A stretch of DNA of 64,000 nt from Paenibacillus sp. HWE-109 (GCF_022163125.1 NZ_CP091881.1:3720001-3784000); one strand, 5' to 3'. Positions 9,226-18,579 are shown, numbered from the stretch's first letter. Notes: generated by a model from the letters alone, not told the origin. Numbers and translations are program-made.

Positions 9226-9639
9226 TTATCCTCCATTTGCGTGCAAATCTTTCGTTGTAAAAGCGCCCGGCAATAAAGCGGACACGGTTGTTTCTGCGAA
9301 ATCCCCTTGGAGACTGCCCAAATACACCGGCATATCCGGCGCGCAGAGCTCAACAAGCACCTGACGGCATACGCCGCAAGGAGAAATCGGCCCATCTGTG
9401 TCTCCCATCACGGCGATGGCTTGGAATGAACCCGCTTTGTGCCCATCGGCAATAGCTCGAAACATCGCCGTGCGTTCTGCACAATTCGTTGGTCCATAGG
9501 CTGCATTCTCCACATTGCAACCATAATGTACATGACCGTCTGCATCTAGCAGCGCGGCACCTACCTGAAAATTCGAGTAAGGGGTATATGCGCGTTTCAT
9601 TGCTTCTTTAGCATGTTGAATAAGTTCTTTAGGATCCAT
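9226..9639 (-). CDS. cdd: cytidine deaminase
   Basis: The 137-residue homotetrameric-type enzyme deaminates cytidine and deoxycytidine to uridine forms. Zinc-binding CAERTA (Cys and catalytic Glu) and PCGVCRQ are visible. I chose the ATG at 9639 (MDPKEL) because AGAAGG lies 9 nt upstream and the resulting length matches the family (about 136). An upstream in-frame GTG at 9660 lacks a Shine-Dalgarno. Confidence 0.97.
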   Translation of the reverse strand: MDPKELIQHAKEAMKRAYTPYSNFQVGAALLDADGHVHYGCNVENAAYGPTNCAERTAMFRAIADGHKAGSFQAIAVMGDTDGPISPCGVCRQVLVELCAPDMPVYLGSLQGDFAETTVSALLPGAFTTKDLHANGG

Positions 9640-9671
9640 CGAAGACAGCCTTCTCTCCACATATAATAAGG

Positions 9672-10376
9672 TTATAGCATGTTTAGGCAGGAAAAAGCGA
9701 GGATTGTTACAGCGACACCAATTAATGCCCCCAGAAAGAGGGCAGGAAAAGGTCGCGTCTTTTTATCATATAACATGACAAAAATAATGACAGCCATCGT
9801 ATACGCAAGCAAAGCTACGATGGTTTGTGAGACGAAAATAGCCATTACCGTCGCAATGGCAAAAGCAATAGCCGTCAACAGGCTTGGCCGAACCAGCTTC
9901 CCTTTGTCTGAGAACCGGGTTTCAATAACGATGACGGTCAAAACAACAAGAGCAAGCAGCACCCAAATCGTACCTGCAGAAATTTGGGTTTCATCTAACC
10001 TGGATCTACGCAGCAGGACATCGATTGGTTCATAGAACACAATCATGCCAACGATGACGGCAAATCCTGCGGACACCAAGACAGACGCCGCGGCGACGTC
10101 CTTCGCTATTTTGGCTAACGGATGGCGGTCTGGCATCGCCAAATCCACCGTTTTTTCTACAGCCGTATTAATTAGTTCCGTCACGATCATTAATGTAACC
10201 GCTAATAATATAAACAGGATATCCGTTTTGGGCAATTGAAAAAAAAGGGCGGCCAGTAAAACAAGAAAAGCAACGCAAAAATGGAACTTCATATTGCGTT
10301 GCGTATCCAGAGCATATTTGATTCCTTCGTAGGCGTACCTGAAGCTTCTGCGCCATTTACGGAAGCCGTCATTCAT
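9672..10376 (-). CDS. dgkA: diacylglycerol/undecaprenol kinase with extra C-terminal membrane domain
   Basis: The first about 115 residues are a complete DgkA-type kinase: KWRRSFRYAYEGIKYAL at the N-terminus, then a membrane helix and TELINTAVEKTVDL, the Mg/ATP-site motif. In Bacillus this protein is undecaprenol kinase and about 120 residues long. Here 234 residues are present. The second half (about 130-234) holds three or four more hydrophobic segments and no PAP2 phosphatase motifs. Its stop and start overlap ybeY by one nucleotide, so translation is coupled. What the added membrane domain does is not clear. Confidence 0.9.
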   Translation of the reverse strand: MNDGFRKWRRSFRYAYEGIKYALDTQRNMKFHFCVAFLVLLAALFFQLPKTDILFILLAVTLMIVTELINTAVEKTVDLAMPDRHPLAKIAKDVAAASVLVSAGFAVIVGMIVFYEPIDVLLRRSRLDETQISAGTIWVLLALVVLTVIVIETRFSDKGKLVRPSLLTAIAFAIATVMAIFVSQTIVALLAYTMAVIIFVMLYDKKTRPFPALFLGALIGVAVTILAFSCLNML

Positions 10377-10909
10377 TAGCGTGTCAAACCTGCCTTCAGC
10401 AAAATATCCTCCTGCTTAGCAAACATGACTTTCTCTTCTTCCTCACTTTGATGGTCGTAACCGATCAAATGCAGAAAGCCGTGAACGAACAGAAATCCAA
10501 GTTCTCGCTCCACGGAATGACCATACTCTTCCGCTTGCGCGATCGCGCGTGGAACCGAAATAATGATATCGCCAAGCGGCTCAATGAAGGATTCGGAGAC
10601 CATCTCATCGTCCTCCAACCCTTCGGTATCCGCACCATCATCCTCATAGTTGATCTGAATTTCATCTTCACCGAACTCACTCATCGCGAAGGATAGCACA
10701 TCCGTAGGCTTGTCTAAGTCGCGGTATTGCTTGTTCAGCTCTTGTATCGCTTCATCATCAACAAAAGTTAATGCCACTTCTCCAGCGGCGATGCCTTCAA
10801 GCTCACCTGCCAAACGCAGCAATTCTTCCACTTTCCCGATAAAAGATGGCGTGATTTCTTTCACTTCCTGCTCACTGCTCCACTCAAGCGTCAAATCTAA
10901 GCTTGCCAT
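10376..10909 (-). CDS. ybeY: endoribonuclease YbeY
   Basis: The 177-residue rRNA maturation RNase. The metal site HGFLHLIGYDH, with the three His typical of UPF0054, is at about 141-151. The protein is about 20 residues longer than usual owing to an acidic insert, around 83-115, rich in Glu and Asp. It lies between pgpH and dgkA as in Bacillus. Confidence 0.96.
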   Translation of the reverse strand: MASLDLTLEWSSEQEVKEITPSFIGKVEELLRLAGELEGIAAGEVALTFVDDEAIQELNKQYRDLDKPTDVLSFAMSEFGEDEIQINYEDDGADTEGLEDDEMVSESFIEPLGDIIISVPRAIAQAEEYGHSVERELGFLFVHGFLHLIGYDHQSEEEEKVMFAKQEDILLKAGLTR

Positions 10910-10941
10910 TCCTGTTGTCCTCCTTTGTGAGCTTCTTATCT

Positions 10942-13182
10942 TTATGTTCCTGATTTCTTGGGCGCTAGTTCACTTGGATATTCAATCCGAGAGTGAAAAA
11001 TGCCTAACAAGGTTTCATTTAATGTCTTCGCGATCTTATCGAGTTCTTTGAGTGTAATATCACACTCATTGAACTGACCATCATCCAAGCGGGATTTGAT
11101 AATCTTGTGCACCATGGAGTCAATTTGTTCAAGCGTTGGGTTGCGGAGCGAACGAACGGCTGCCTCAACACTATCCGCAATGCCAACGATAGCGGCTTCC
11201 TTGGATTGGGCCTTGGGCCCTGGATAGCGGAAATCCTCTTCGCGGATCTCCTTGTCGCTGCCTTCTTCCTCCGCTTGCTTCATCGCTTTATGATAAAAAT
11301 AATGGAGCAAGGTTGTCCCATGATGCTGCTCGGCGATATCCCGAATCGGTTTCGGCATTTTGTAGTCCTTCAGCATTTCCACCCCATCCCGCGGATGGGC
11401 AATGATGATGGACTTGCTTAAATTCGGATCGATACGGTCATGCGGATTCTCTATATTCGTTTGATTTTCGATGAAATAGCTTGGTCGCTTCGTCTTGCCG
11501 ATATCGTGATAGTACGATCCTACACGGCACAACAGCCCATCCGCTCCGATGGACTCGGCAGCAGCTTCCGATAAATTCCCTACCATAACACTGTGATGAT
11601 ACGTGCCAGGCGTCTCTGTCAAAAGCTTGCGCAGCAGCGGATGATTCGGATTGGAAAGCTCCACCAGTTTAAGCGGTGACAGAATGCCGAAAGCAACTTC
11701 AAAAAAGGGCAGCAAACCGATAACAAACACGACGGTAAGCAATCCGCCTGCAGCTGCGAATGACAGCGATATCAAGGCTTCCTTCTGTTGAAAGTGATCT
11801 TCCATCAGCAGCATGGATGTAATCGTGAGCATCGAGAAAAAAGCTATCATAAGACCAGCCTTCAATATCGTAGCACGTTGACTGGCCCTTTGAATCGTAA
11901 ACACAGCGCTAAAGCATATGACTAAGCTGACTAATCCGTAACGGAAATCAAAGAGCAATGTATGCTCCGTATTGAAAATGATGCTTGCCATCAGTGAGAA
12001 TAACACCGAAGAAACAAAAGCAAGCGGCGCATCAAGCAGGATCGCAATTAAAATGCTGCCCAAAGCTGTAGGAGCCAAGTAACCAATATACGGATAATCC
12101 AGATTTTGAACAAGAGAAATAATTTTCATACTGATAACATTGATGAGAAAAATGAGAATCAGCATAACCAGTTGAGAGTTGTTGTATTTAATCGGCAGTG
12201 AGCTCTGTTTGACAAACATAAACACTACCAAAGACAACAAGGCCGCAAGTATACTCAACCCCAACTGAGGCAAGTAATTGGCTTTATCCTTCAATAATTC
12301 CAACTTGTCCAGTCTGGCATATATCTCTTCTGTGATCATATCTCCGACTTTGACCAGCACATCATTCTTGTTGATGTAGACCGGCTTGACGTTCTCGCGC
12401 GCTTGACCTTTCGCATCATCTGTCCCTTTTTGATCAAAAAATTTATTCGGTGTGATAACGACTCGCGCGATCTCCGTCACCATTTCACGCGAAGTATTTT
12501 TGGTCAGGTTGGATGTGTTGACGAGCTCGGCTACTTTGGCTCTAGCCGTTTGTGCGTCCAATATTTGGTCATTCATCAACTTCGCGACAATATCCTTCGT
12601 TACCGGACGCATAGCAGCCAAATCTTCTTTAGTCATCCGCGGCAGCTTAAAATAGGACTCTTCAGGGAGCTGATATTGCTGCTCGGCAAGACCTGTTTGT
12701 ATTTGCTCAAGCAACGGGACATTGTATTGACCGCTAGCGCGCAGCGATTTGATCGAATCATTCTCCAAGTCACTGATAAGCTGGGGAATCACACGACGAT
12801 AAATGCTGACCTTGTCATCGAATTTGACTTCTTCATCCGCATTAATTTGCAATAATTTATCATAAATGGCATCAATCAGCGTATCATTCTTGAGATTGAC
12901 AATTCGATACACAGGCTGCACACGTTTGGCCGCGTCTTCTTTCGCCTGCTCTGTCGCAATTGCGTTCTCAATTTGTCTTGGCGCATAGATCGTCTTTTCA
13001 CTGGTTGTTCCGAGTACAATATCATATACCTGCGGTACAAGCTTGGCATATAGTGACACATAGAAGCCGAAAGCCAGCAAGAGAAACAACAGTACCCGAA
13101 TACCAGTACTGTATTTCCATCCGCTTAACTGGTAATGAAATTTGCCTTTCATTTGCACTTCATTTTTCATCACGGAGGTCAT
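10942..13182 (-). CDS. pgpH: 7TM-HD cyclic-di-AMP phosphodiesterase PgpH (YqfF)
   Basis: The 746-residue membrane enzyme hydrolyses c-di-AMP. An N-terminal membrane segment (about 20-45) is followed by an extracellular domain of about 260 residues, then seven membrane helices (about 305-490). The cytoplasmic HD domain has YYHDIGKTKRPSYF near 560 and further His/Asp metal ligands such as IIAHPRDG and EQHHGTT. Start choice is open among ATG 13182, GTG 13173 and ATG 13170; AGAGAGG lies in between and fits the later starts better. Confidence 0.95.
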   Translation of the reverse strand: MTSVMKNEVQMKGKFHYQLSGWKYSTGIRVLLFLLLAFGFYVSLYAKLVPQVYDIVLGTTSEKTIYAPRQIENAIATEQAKEDAAKRVQPVYRIVNLKNDTLIDAIYDKLLQINADEEVKFDDKVSIYRRVIPQLISDLENDSIKSLRASGQYNVPLLEQIQTGLAEQQYQLPEESYFKLPRMTKEDLAAMRPVTKDIVAKLMNDQILDAQTARAKVAELVNTSNLTKNTSREMVTEIARVVITPNKFFDQKGTDDAKGQARENVKPVYINKNDVLVKVGDMITEEIYARLDKLELLKDKANYLPQLGLSILAALLSLVVFMFVKQSSLPIKYNNSQLVMLILIFLINVISMKIISLVQNLDYPYIGYLAPTALGSILIAILLDAPLAFVSSVLFSLMASIIFNTEHTLLFDFRYGLVSLVICFSAVFTIQRASQRATILKAGLMIAFFSMLTITSMLLMEDHFQQKEALISLSFAAAGGLLTVVFVIGLLPFFEVAFGILSPLKLVELSNPNHPLLRKLLTETPGTYHHSVMVGNLSEAAAESIGADGLLCRVGSYYHDIGKTKRPSYFIENQTNIENPHDRIDPNLSKSIIIAHPRDGVEMLKDYKMPKPIRDIAEQHHGTTLLHYFYHKAMKQAEEEGSDKEIREEDFRYPGPKAQSKEAAIVGIADSVEAAVRSLRNPTLEQIDSMVHKIIKSRLDDGQFNECDITLKELDKIAKTLNETLLGIFHSRIEYPSELAPKKSGT

Positions 13183-13210
13183 TCCTCTCTACCTAACAAC
13201 CCGCCAACAA

Positions 13211-14176
13211 TCACTTTTCGTTCTCGGCATTATAGGCAACAATGATTTTCTGAACGAGCGAATGCCGAACAACGTCCTGCTCATCGAAATAAATAAAGCC
13301 TAACTCCTCAATCCCGCTAAGAATCCGGTTCGCCTCTACCAGACCCGACGATTTCCCGCGCGGCAAATCAATTTGCGTGACATCTCCGGTAATCACCATT
13401 TTGGATCCGAAGCCAAGTCGTGTCAGAAACATTTTCATCTGTTCAGGTGTTGTGTTCTGGGCTTCATCCAAAATTATAAAGGAATCGTCCAACGTTCTGC
13501 CTCGCATATAAGCGAGCGGAGCGATCTCTATCAGGCCTCGCTCTAGGGATTTGGCGACTTGTTCAGGACCTAGCACATCATTAAGAGCATCATACAATGG
13601 GCGTAAATAGGGGTCAACTTTTTCCTGGAGATCTCCCGGCAGGAAGCCAAGGCTCTCTCCCGCCTCGACGGCAGGCCTCGTTAACACGATTCTCTTGACG
13701 GCGCCTTCTTTCAATCGCGTAACAGCCAGAACAACAGCCAGATAGGTTTTCCCTGTCCCCGCCGGGCCGATACCGAAGACGATATCCTTCTTCTTGATCG
13801 TTTCTACATATTTGCGCTGTCCAATCGTTTTGACACGAATCGGTTTCCCTTTGTGTGTCGTTGTAATTTCGCCTTTGAATAAATCCAGCAATTGATCGGC
13901 TTTCATCTGTTTGGCCAGCTCAACTGCATAGAGGACATCCCGCTCTGTCAAGGTGTAATTGTTCCTTATGAGCTGGAGCAGAACTTCAAAAAGCTGCTGA
14001 AGTGAGTTTACTTCCGCAGCTGCACCTTGTATCGTTATTTCAGCTTCACGCGTAAAGATCTGTGCAGGAATTTCCGCTTCGATGACATGCAGGAACTTGT
14101 CCTGAGGACCGAACAGAGCTAGTCCCTCAGCCGGATTTTTCAATGTAAGTTTGACTGACTGCGCATTTTCTACCAA
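13211..14176 (-). CDS. phoH: PhoH-like ATPase
   Basis: The 321-residue P-loop ATPase of the PhoH family. Walker A GPAGTGKT is near residue 137 and Walker B FIILDEAQN near 235, preceded by AYMRGRTLDDS. The N-terminal about 100 residues form the usual KH-like region. The start is a TTG at 14176 with AGGAG inside the last codons of yqfD. The cellular role is unresolved; links to RNA metabolism have been proposed for the family. Confidence 0.95.
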   Translation of the reverse strand: MVENAQSVKLTLKNPAEGLALFGPQDKFLHVIEAEIPAQIFTREAEITIQGAAAEVNSLQQLFEVLLQLIRNNYTLTERDVLYAVELAKQMKADQLLDLFKGEITTTHKGKPIRVKTIGQRKYVETIKKKDIVFGIGPAGTGKTYLAVVLAVTRLKEGAVKRIVLTRPAVEAGESLGFLPGDLQEKVDPYLRPLYDALNDVLGPEQVAKSLERGLIEIAPLAYMRGRTLDDSFIILDEAQNTTPEQMKMFLTRLGFGSKMVITGDVTQIDLPRGKSSGLVEANRILSGIEELGFIYFDEQDVVRHSLVQKIIVAYNAENEK

Positions 14177-14182
14177 CAGGCC

Positions 14183-15376
14183 TCATTCTCCTCGTATCAC
14201 AATTGGTTGTTCTTCGGCGATATTTTCTTCGACTTCAAAATGAACGTCTATATAAATTTTACCATTCTCTGTTTTTTCATGCAAAATTTTTTCACCTACG
14301 AGCCTAGCATCCGCGCCTGAAGCCGCGAGTAATTTGGCTCTAGCCTGCTCCAAGCCTGACTTTCTGGCATTGGCTGCCTCAATCGGCTCTTCTACGAGAT
14401 TCACTTCCATAACCTTCTCATGCAACCAGCCTATCGGCAAGGCCCAAGATCGCCAAGCGACCGACTTCCTTTCCGGAATCGTTTCGAAGTGCTCAAACCT
14501 CATCTTTCCGTAACCGCTTAGCTGCAGGGCTCGCGTACCCCATACGAGGTAATTGCGGTTCGCAGTCTCTCCTGTGTAGACTTTATATGTTTTCGTAAGA
14601 GGCGCTTCAATTCGGGAGGTATACCAGACCACTCCTTTTACTTTTCCCTCCGCGACAACAACTTGATTGTTCTGCTCGTCGCCAATTGTGCCCGAGATCA
14701 GCACGTCCCCTTTTCTAACATACGTATTCGGCTTTACCAGCGGTTTTCCTTTATCCGAAATAATCTCCGTTACCAAAGCATTTTTGGATGCGACCAAGTT
14801 TCTTGGGTTCATCAATTTGCGGGGATCGGGAATCGTCGCCTCCACTACTTTTATTGTAACATGAGTACCGCGAATTTCCACGCCCACCCAAGCTGTGCCC
14901 GGCAGCAAACTTTGAATATCACGTGACAGCACCTCTGTTTTTTTCAATTTCAGCTTCCACTGGAACATATGAATGCCTTGCTTGGAGGCAGCTTCAAGAA
15001 TTTGCGCATCCGTAATGCGGTCATTCCCTTCCACGCTAATTTGCCATACAAAGGATGTCAACACATAGATGCCAATGATAAAAGCAGCCATGCCTCCGAA
15101 AAAAAACTTTCTCCGCCCCAGTCTCTCCATAAAAAAAGGAAGCCCGTACCGTTCCAGTACATGCATCCTGCAGCCTGTCCGTTTCAGCAGCGGCTTAAGC
15201 CGAAAGAAATCTTTTATAAGTATATTGCACTCCAGCTTCCCTTCCGGTGTCGCTTGAATATCCCATATGGAGAAGCCCTTCTCCATCATGGGATTAATGA
15301 GCCTCTCACACTCGCTGCCTCGTATTTGAATGCGCACATACCCTCGCAAACGGGTTATGAACATGGATTGTTTCAT
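14183..15376 (-). CDS. yqfD: sporulation protein YqfD
   Basis: The 397-residue sporulation membrane protein. An N-terminal domain of about 90 residues starts FITRLRGYVRIQIRG. A single membrane segment (FFFGGMAAFIIGIYVLTSFV, about 88-107) follows, then a long extracytoplasmic domain. In B. subtilis yqfC-yqfD is under the mother-cell sigma-E regulon and yqfD mutants sporulate poorly. It sits 7 nt upstream of phoH and about 40 nt downstream of yqfC. Confidence 0.93.
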   Translation of the reverse strand: MKQSMFITRLRGYVRIQIRGSECERLINPMMEKGFSIWDIQATPEGKLECNILIKDFFRLKPLLKRTGCRMHVLERYGLPFFMERLGRRKFFFGGMAAFIIGIYVLTSFVWQISVEGNDRITDAQILEAASKQGIHMFQWKLKLKKTEVLSRDIQSLLPGTAWVGVEIRGTHVTIKVVEATIPDPRKLMNPRNLVASKNALVTEIISDKGKPLVKPNTYVRKGDVLISGTIGDEQNNQVVVAEGKVKGVVWYTSRIEAPLTKTYKVYTGETANRNYLVWGTRALQLSGYGKMRFEHFETIPERKSVAWRSWALPIGWLHEKVMEVNLVEEPIEAANARKSGLEQARAKLLAASGADARLVGEKILHEKTENGKIYIDVHFEVEENIAEEQPIVIRGE

Positions 15377-15415
15377 AACTCAGCCTCCTGTGTTCTTTGG
15401 TCTCGTATTGTTCAT

Positions 15416-15694
15416 CTATGGCACATACTTCACATTGTCGATCCAACCTTCAATAAAAACTTCCTCAGAGAGAATAGCTCGAATAATCAAGTTTTTCCCT
15501 AAAACTTCTAACGTCCCCTTCGTTAGTTCAAGCTTCAGATTCTCACTTGAAAAATGAAGCACGCCCCGGTGATTCTCAACATAAAGCTGTACGTTGCCGA
15601 TCATCGTAATTCGCGGCAAGTCCTGTACCACATCCTGGGGAAGATCGAGGATTTTGGCCGTGAACTGGTTCCATTTGCGGGTCAAGCGACGCAT
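15416..15694 (-). CDS. yqfC: sporulation protein YqfC
   Basis: The 92-residue YqfC-family protein, containing DLPQDVVQDLPRITMIGN (about 17-34) and a beta-rich C-terminal half, which is the YabP/YqfC fold. Its B. subtilis orthologue is expressed in the mother cell under sigma-E. Gene order yqfC-yqfD-phoH is conserved. I could not assign a sigma-E promoter upstream with confidence. Confidence 0.93.
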   Translation of the reverse strand: MRRLTRKWNQFTAKILDLPQDVVQDLPRITMIGNVQLYVENHRGVLHFSSENLKLELTKGTLEVLGKNLIIRAILSEEVFIEGWIDNVKYVP

Positions 15695-15806
15695 AGCTGG
15701 GCAGTACCCCCTCTAACTAGATGATCATGACGACAGATGAAGTGCATAGACTTTCTACCAAATTATGCGGGCATAGCTGATTTTATGTGAAAAACCTGCA
15801 AAGCAA

Positions 15807-15840
15807 AGAACGCCCCCTCGATGTCTCGAGAAGGCGTTCT
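15807..15840 (-). terminator. hairpin, probable terminator after the floA cluster
   Basis: AGAACGCC at 15807-15814 pairs perfectly with GGCGTTCT at 15833-15840, with an inner CTCGA/TCGAG. On the minus strand only a broken T-tract (TTCTTTGCTTTG) follows, so it is a good hairpin but an imperfect terminator. It separates the 152-residue ORF from yqfC. Confidence 0.6.
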
Positions 15841-15850
15841 ATAAGGACTT

Positions 15851-16309
15851 TTACCTGCGATATGGTTTCTTCGAGCGGGGTGGACCCAGAATTTCAGCCC
15901 AGATCACGCCTTGCATCAGTTGGTCTTGCTTTACCTCATCGGGAAATGCACTCGATGAAGCAATCGCATTGGCATAAATCGGGGAATTTTCCGTGTTCCC
16001 TTGCACAGTGGATCCAAAAGGCGAACCTTTGGATTTGGGCATTGCCGCCTCAGGTTTGGCCGCATGGGACCGCCCAAAATCGTCCGCTGTGCGGTTTGGA
16101 GGCTCCGTGCCGCCAAAGCTTCGCGATGCTTCGTTCGTCGCTTCAGACGGCCTTGGGACGCGTGTAGTCGTCTCTCCAAACGAAGGCATCCCTCGCTTAG
16201 GCGATCCTGACGCTCCACGACTGCGCTTGCTGCCGACTTGATAGAGAAACGTTATTGCGATAATAACCAGATACCAATGTTTAAACAGAAATGCGAGGAG
16301 TTGTTCCAC
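15851..16309 (-). CDS. small single-pass membrane protein of unknown function
   Basis: A 152-residue ORF 20 nt downstream of floA. One membrane helix (WYLVIIAITFLYQVG, about 12-26) is followed by a low-complexity basic/Ser-Pro-rich tail (SKRSRGASGSPKRG and onward) with little predicted structure. It occupies the place of yqfB in B. subtilis but is not recognisably similar. Location suggests a function with the flotillin operon; that is inference only. Confidence 0.7.
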   Translation of the reverse strand: MEQLLAFLFKHWYLVIIAITFLYQVGSKRSRGASGSPKRGMPSFGETTTRVPRPSEATNEASRSFGGTEPPNRTADDFGRSHAAKPEAAMPKSKGSPFGSTVQGNTENSPIYANAIASSSAFPDEVKQDQLMQGVIWAEILGPPRSKKPYRR

Positions 16310-16329
16310 GAGATCACCTCATAACCCTT

Positions 16330-17319
16330 TTATTCTTTATCGCCTTTGCCATCATTGATTTTGCCTAGCGAAGAACGCATTTGGGTATCTGCATCAATGT
16401 TTTTGAGATTCATATAATCCATCACGCCCAAGTTGCCGCTGCGAAGCGCTTCCGCCATGGCAAGCGGTACTTGCGACTCTGACTCAACAACCTTCGCACG
16501 CATCTCGACAACCTTCGCTTTCATTTCTTGCTCGGCGGCAACCGCCATTGCCCGTCTTTCCTCCGCTTTCGCCTGCGCAATCCGCTTATCGGCTTCCGCT
16601 TGTTCCGTTTGCAAATGGGCGCCAATATTCTTGCCCACATCTACGTCAGCGATATCAATGGATAAAATCTCGAAGGCAGTACCGGCATCCAAGCCTTTGC
16701 CCAGCACAGTACGAGAGATTAAATCAGGATTTTCGAGCACATCCTTATGCGAGTCGCTCGAACCGACGGTTGTGACGATCCCCTCGCCAACACGGGCAAT
16801 AATCGTTTCTTCACCTGCGCCCCCGACCAAACGATCGATATTGGCACGCACAGTAACCCTGGCGATAACTTTGACTTCAATACCGTTCTTCGCAACAGCC
16901 GAAACGTTAGGCGTTTCGATGACACGTGGATTTACACTCATTTGAACCGCCAGCAAGACGTCACGCCCTGCAAGATCGATGGCTGCCGCACGTTCAAATT
17001 CCAGATGAATTTTGGCACGATGTGCCGCAATCAAGGCATTGACAACACGGTCTACATTACCACCCGCCAGAAAGTGACTCTCTAGTTGGTTCACACTTAA
17101 ATCAATACCGGCTTTCGTTGCTTTGATCATCGGATTCACAATACGGCTCGGCGTGACCCGGCGAAGTCTCATCGCAATTAACGTAATAATGCTGATACGA
17201 ACCCCGGATGCGAGCGCTGAAATCCACAACATAACAGGTACAACACTTAACAAAATTGATAATACAATAATAATAATTGCTGCCATTAACACCAAGTATA
17301 AGCCTGGTTCAATATTCAT
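16330..17319 (-). CDS. floA: flotillin-like protein FloA
   Basis: The 329-residue membrane scaffold of functional membrane microdomains. An N-terminal hydrophobic stretch (about 5-50) is followed by an SPFH/PHB-like domain and Glu/Ala-rich coiled-coil repeats (AEADKRIAQAKAEERRAMA, about 236-254), as in B. subtilis YqfA. It lies 12 nt downstream of nfeD, its usual partner. Confidence 0.97.
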   Translation of the reverse strand: MNIEPGLYLVLMAAIIIIVLSILLSVVPVMLWISALASGVRISIITLIAMRLRRVTPSRIVNPMIKATKAGIDLSVNQLESHFLAGGNVDRVVNALIAAHRAKIHLEFERAAAIDLAGRDVLLAVQMSVNPRVIETPNVSAVAKNGIEVKVIARVTVRANIDRLVGGAGEETIIARVGEGIVTTVGSSDSHKDVLENPDLISRTVLGKGLDAGTAFEILSIDIADVDVGKNIGAHLQTEQAEADKRIAQAKAEERRAMAVAAEQEMKAKVVEMRAKVVESESQVPLAMAEALRSGNLGVMDYMNLKNIDADTQMRSSLGKINDGKGDKE

Positions 17320-17331
17320 TCTGAAATCCCC

Positions 17332-17997
17332 CTAACTAAGTTTTGAATCCTTCTCCTTGACAACTACACGAGCACCCTCAACTTCTACAACAATAACTTC
17401 CCTGCCAGCCGAAATAAAACTACCATTGGTCACGACATCGATCCGCTCCCCCTGAATGATAGCCGTACCTGCCGGTCGAAGGGGGGTTACAGCTTCACCC
17501 GTTAAACCAGTTAAATACATGCGATCCGGGCTCGAAGTAAATCCTTTGTCTGTCGTTAGCTGCTCTTTCAAAATAAAACGATTCCAAACGCCGCGGTGTT
17601 TGAAGGTTTTGATTGCATACACAATCACAACGATAGCAATCAACAAGGCGATTCCCAGCATTAACGCCGCTTCTTTGGGATTGGACGAAGCCATCAGCAC
17701 GCCGCCAAAGAGGCATATGGCCCCCAGTACGCTTAGAATTCCAAAGCTGGGAACAACTAATTCCAAAATAAGTAGAATTAATCCGATGCCAAACACAGCC
17801 AAGTCGCCAAAACCAGCAAAACCTGCCAAATAAAACCCAAGAAAATAGAGACCAAAGCCTGCTACCCCAGCTAAAGCGAGCAATCCACTGCTAAAGAATA
17901 AAAGTTCTAAAGCAATCCCAATTATACCAACCACTAATAAAACGGTTGCAGTAACTGGATGAGTCAGAAAGGCGGATAAGTTTTCAGCAAACATCAT
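17332..17997 (-). CDS. NfeD family membrane protein (short form)
   Basis: The 221-residue protein has four or five hydrophobic segments (about 15-165) and a C-terminal beta-barrel NfeD domain (TGLTGEAVTPLRPAGTAIIQ, about 164-183). It lacks the N-terminal ClpP-like serine protease domain of the long YqeZ-type NfeD proteins. AAGGAG is 6 nt before the ATG. The nfeD-floA pair is conserved. A SigW-type promoter lies upstream. Confidence 0.92.
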   Translation of the reverse strand: MMFAENLSAFLTHPVTATVLLVVGIIGIALELLFFSSGLLALAGVAGFGLYFLGFYLAGFAGFGDLAVFGIGLILLILELVVPSFGILSVLGAICLFGGVLMASSNPKEAALMLGIALLIAIVVIVYAIKTFKHRGVWNRFILKEQLTTDKGFTSSPDRMYLTGLTGEAVTPLRPAGTAIIQGERIDVVTNGSFISAGREVIVVEVEGARVVVKEKDSKLS

Positions 17998-18036
17998 CTT
18001 TCACTCCTTCCCTGATTCTTCCTTCTCATTAATATG

Positions 18037-18062
18037 TACGCTCCAAACGACAAACTGTTTCA
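18037..18062 (-). promoter_or_regulatory. ECF sigma (SigW-type) promoter of nfeD-floA
   Basis: On the minus strand TGAAAC (18057-18062), exactly 16 bp, then CGTA (18037-18040). This is the textbook B. subtilis SigW promoter pattern. The B. subtilis counterpart yqeZ-yqfA-yqfB is a known SigW-regulon operon. It lies 39 bp before the nfeD start. Confidence 0.8.
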
Positions 18063-18074
18063 TTTTGTGAATAA

Positions 18075-18111
18075 AATAAAAAGACCGAGTGGACGAAATC
18101 CTCTCGGTCTT
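18075..18111 (-). terminator. terminator after yqeY
   Basis: AAGACCGAG and CTCGGTCTT form a perfect 9-bp stem with a 13-nt loop, followed on the minus strand by TTTTATTTTATT. It closes rpsU-yqeY just upstream of the SigW-type promoter. Confidence 0.88.
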
Positions 18112-18127
18112 GTAAAACACATTTGTA

Positions 18128-18571
18128 TTATCCCAATAATTGTTGGACTAACTGATTGATAAGCTTACCATCAGCACGTCCCTTAACCTGAGGCATCAAT
18201 GCCGTCATCACTTTGCCCATATCCGCTTTGGAAGAAGCACCAATTTGTTCGATGGTCTGCTGTACAATGGCTTTCACTTCTTCCTCAGAAAGCTGTTGCG
18301 GCATGTACTCAGCTAGAATAACAAGTTCTGCCTTCAGGCTCTCGGCCAAATCATCTCTGCCGGCCTTCGTAAATTCTTGGAGGGAATCCTTACGCTGTTT
18401 GATTTCACGAGTTAGAACGTCAAGCACTTCATTGTCATCTAAGGCTCTTTTCAGATCAATCTCTTGATTCTTAATAGTGGATCTCACCATTCGAATAACC
18501 GAGAGTTTGAACTTGTCCTGACTCTTCATCGCTTGCTTCATATCTTCGTTCAATCGATCGCTTAAGCTCAT
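18128..18571 (-). CDS. yqeY: GatB/YqeY domain protein
   Basis: The 147-residue YqeY protein is an all-helical domain related to the tail of GatB. It shows DLKRALDDNEVLDVLTREIK (about 39-58) and the C-terminal GKVMTALMPQVKGRADGKLI. It is 8 nt downstream of rpsU in the conserved rpsU-yqeY pair. A role near tRNA amidotransferase or translation is assumed from the domain but unproven. Confidence 0.95.
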   Translation of the reverse strand: MSLSDRLNEDMKQAMKSQDKFKLSVIRMVRSTIKNQEIDLKRALDDNEVLDVLTREIKQRKDSLQEFTKAGRDDLAESLKAELVILAEYMPQQLSEEEVKAIVQQTIEQIGASSKADMGKVMTALMPQVKGRADGKLINQLVQQLLG

Positions 18572-18579
18572 GTTGCCTC

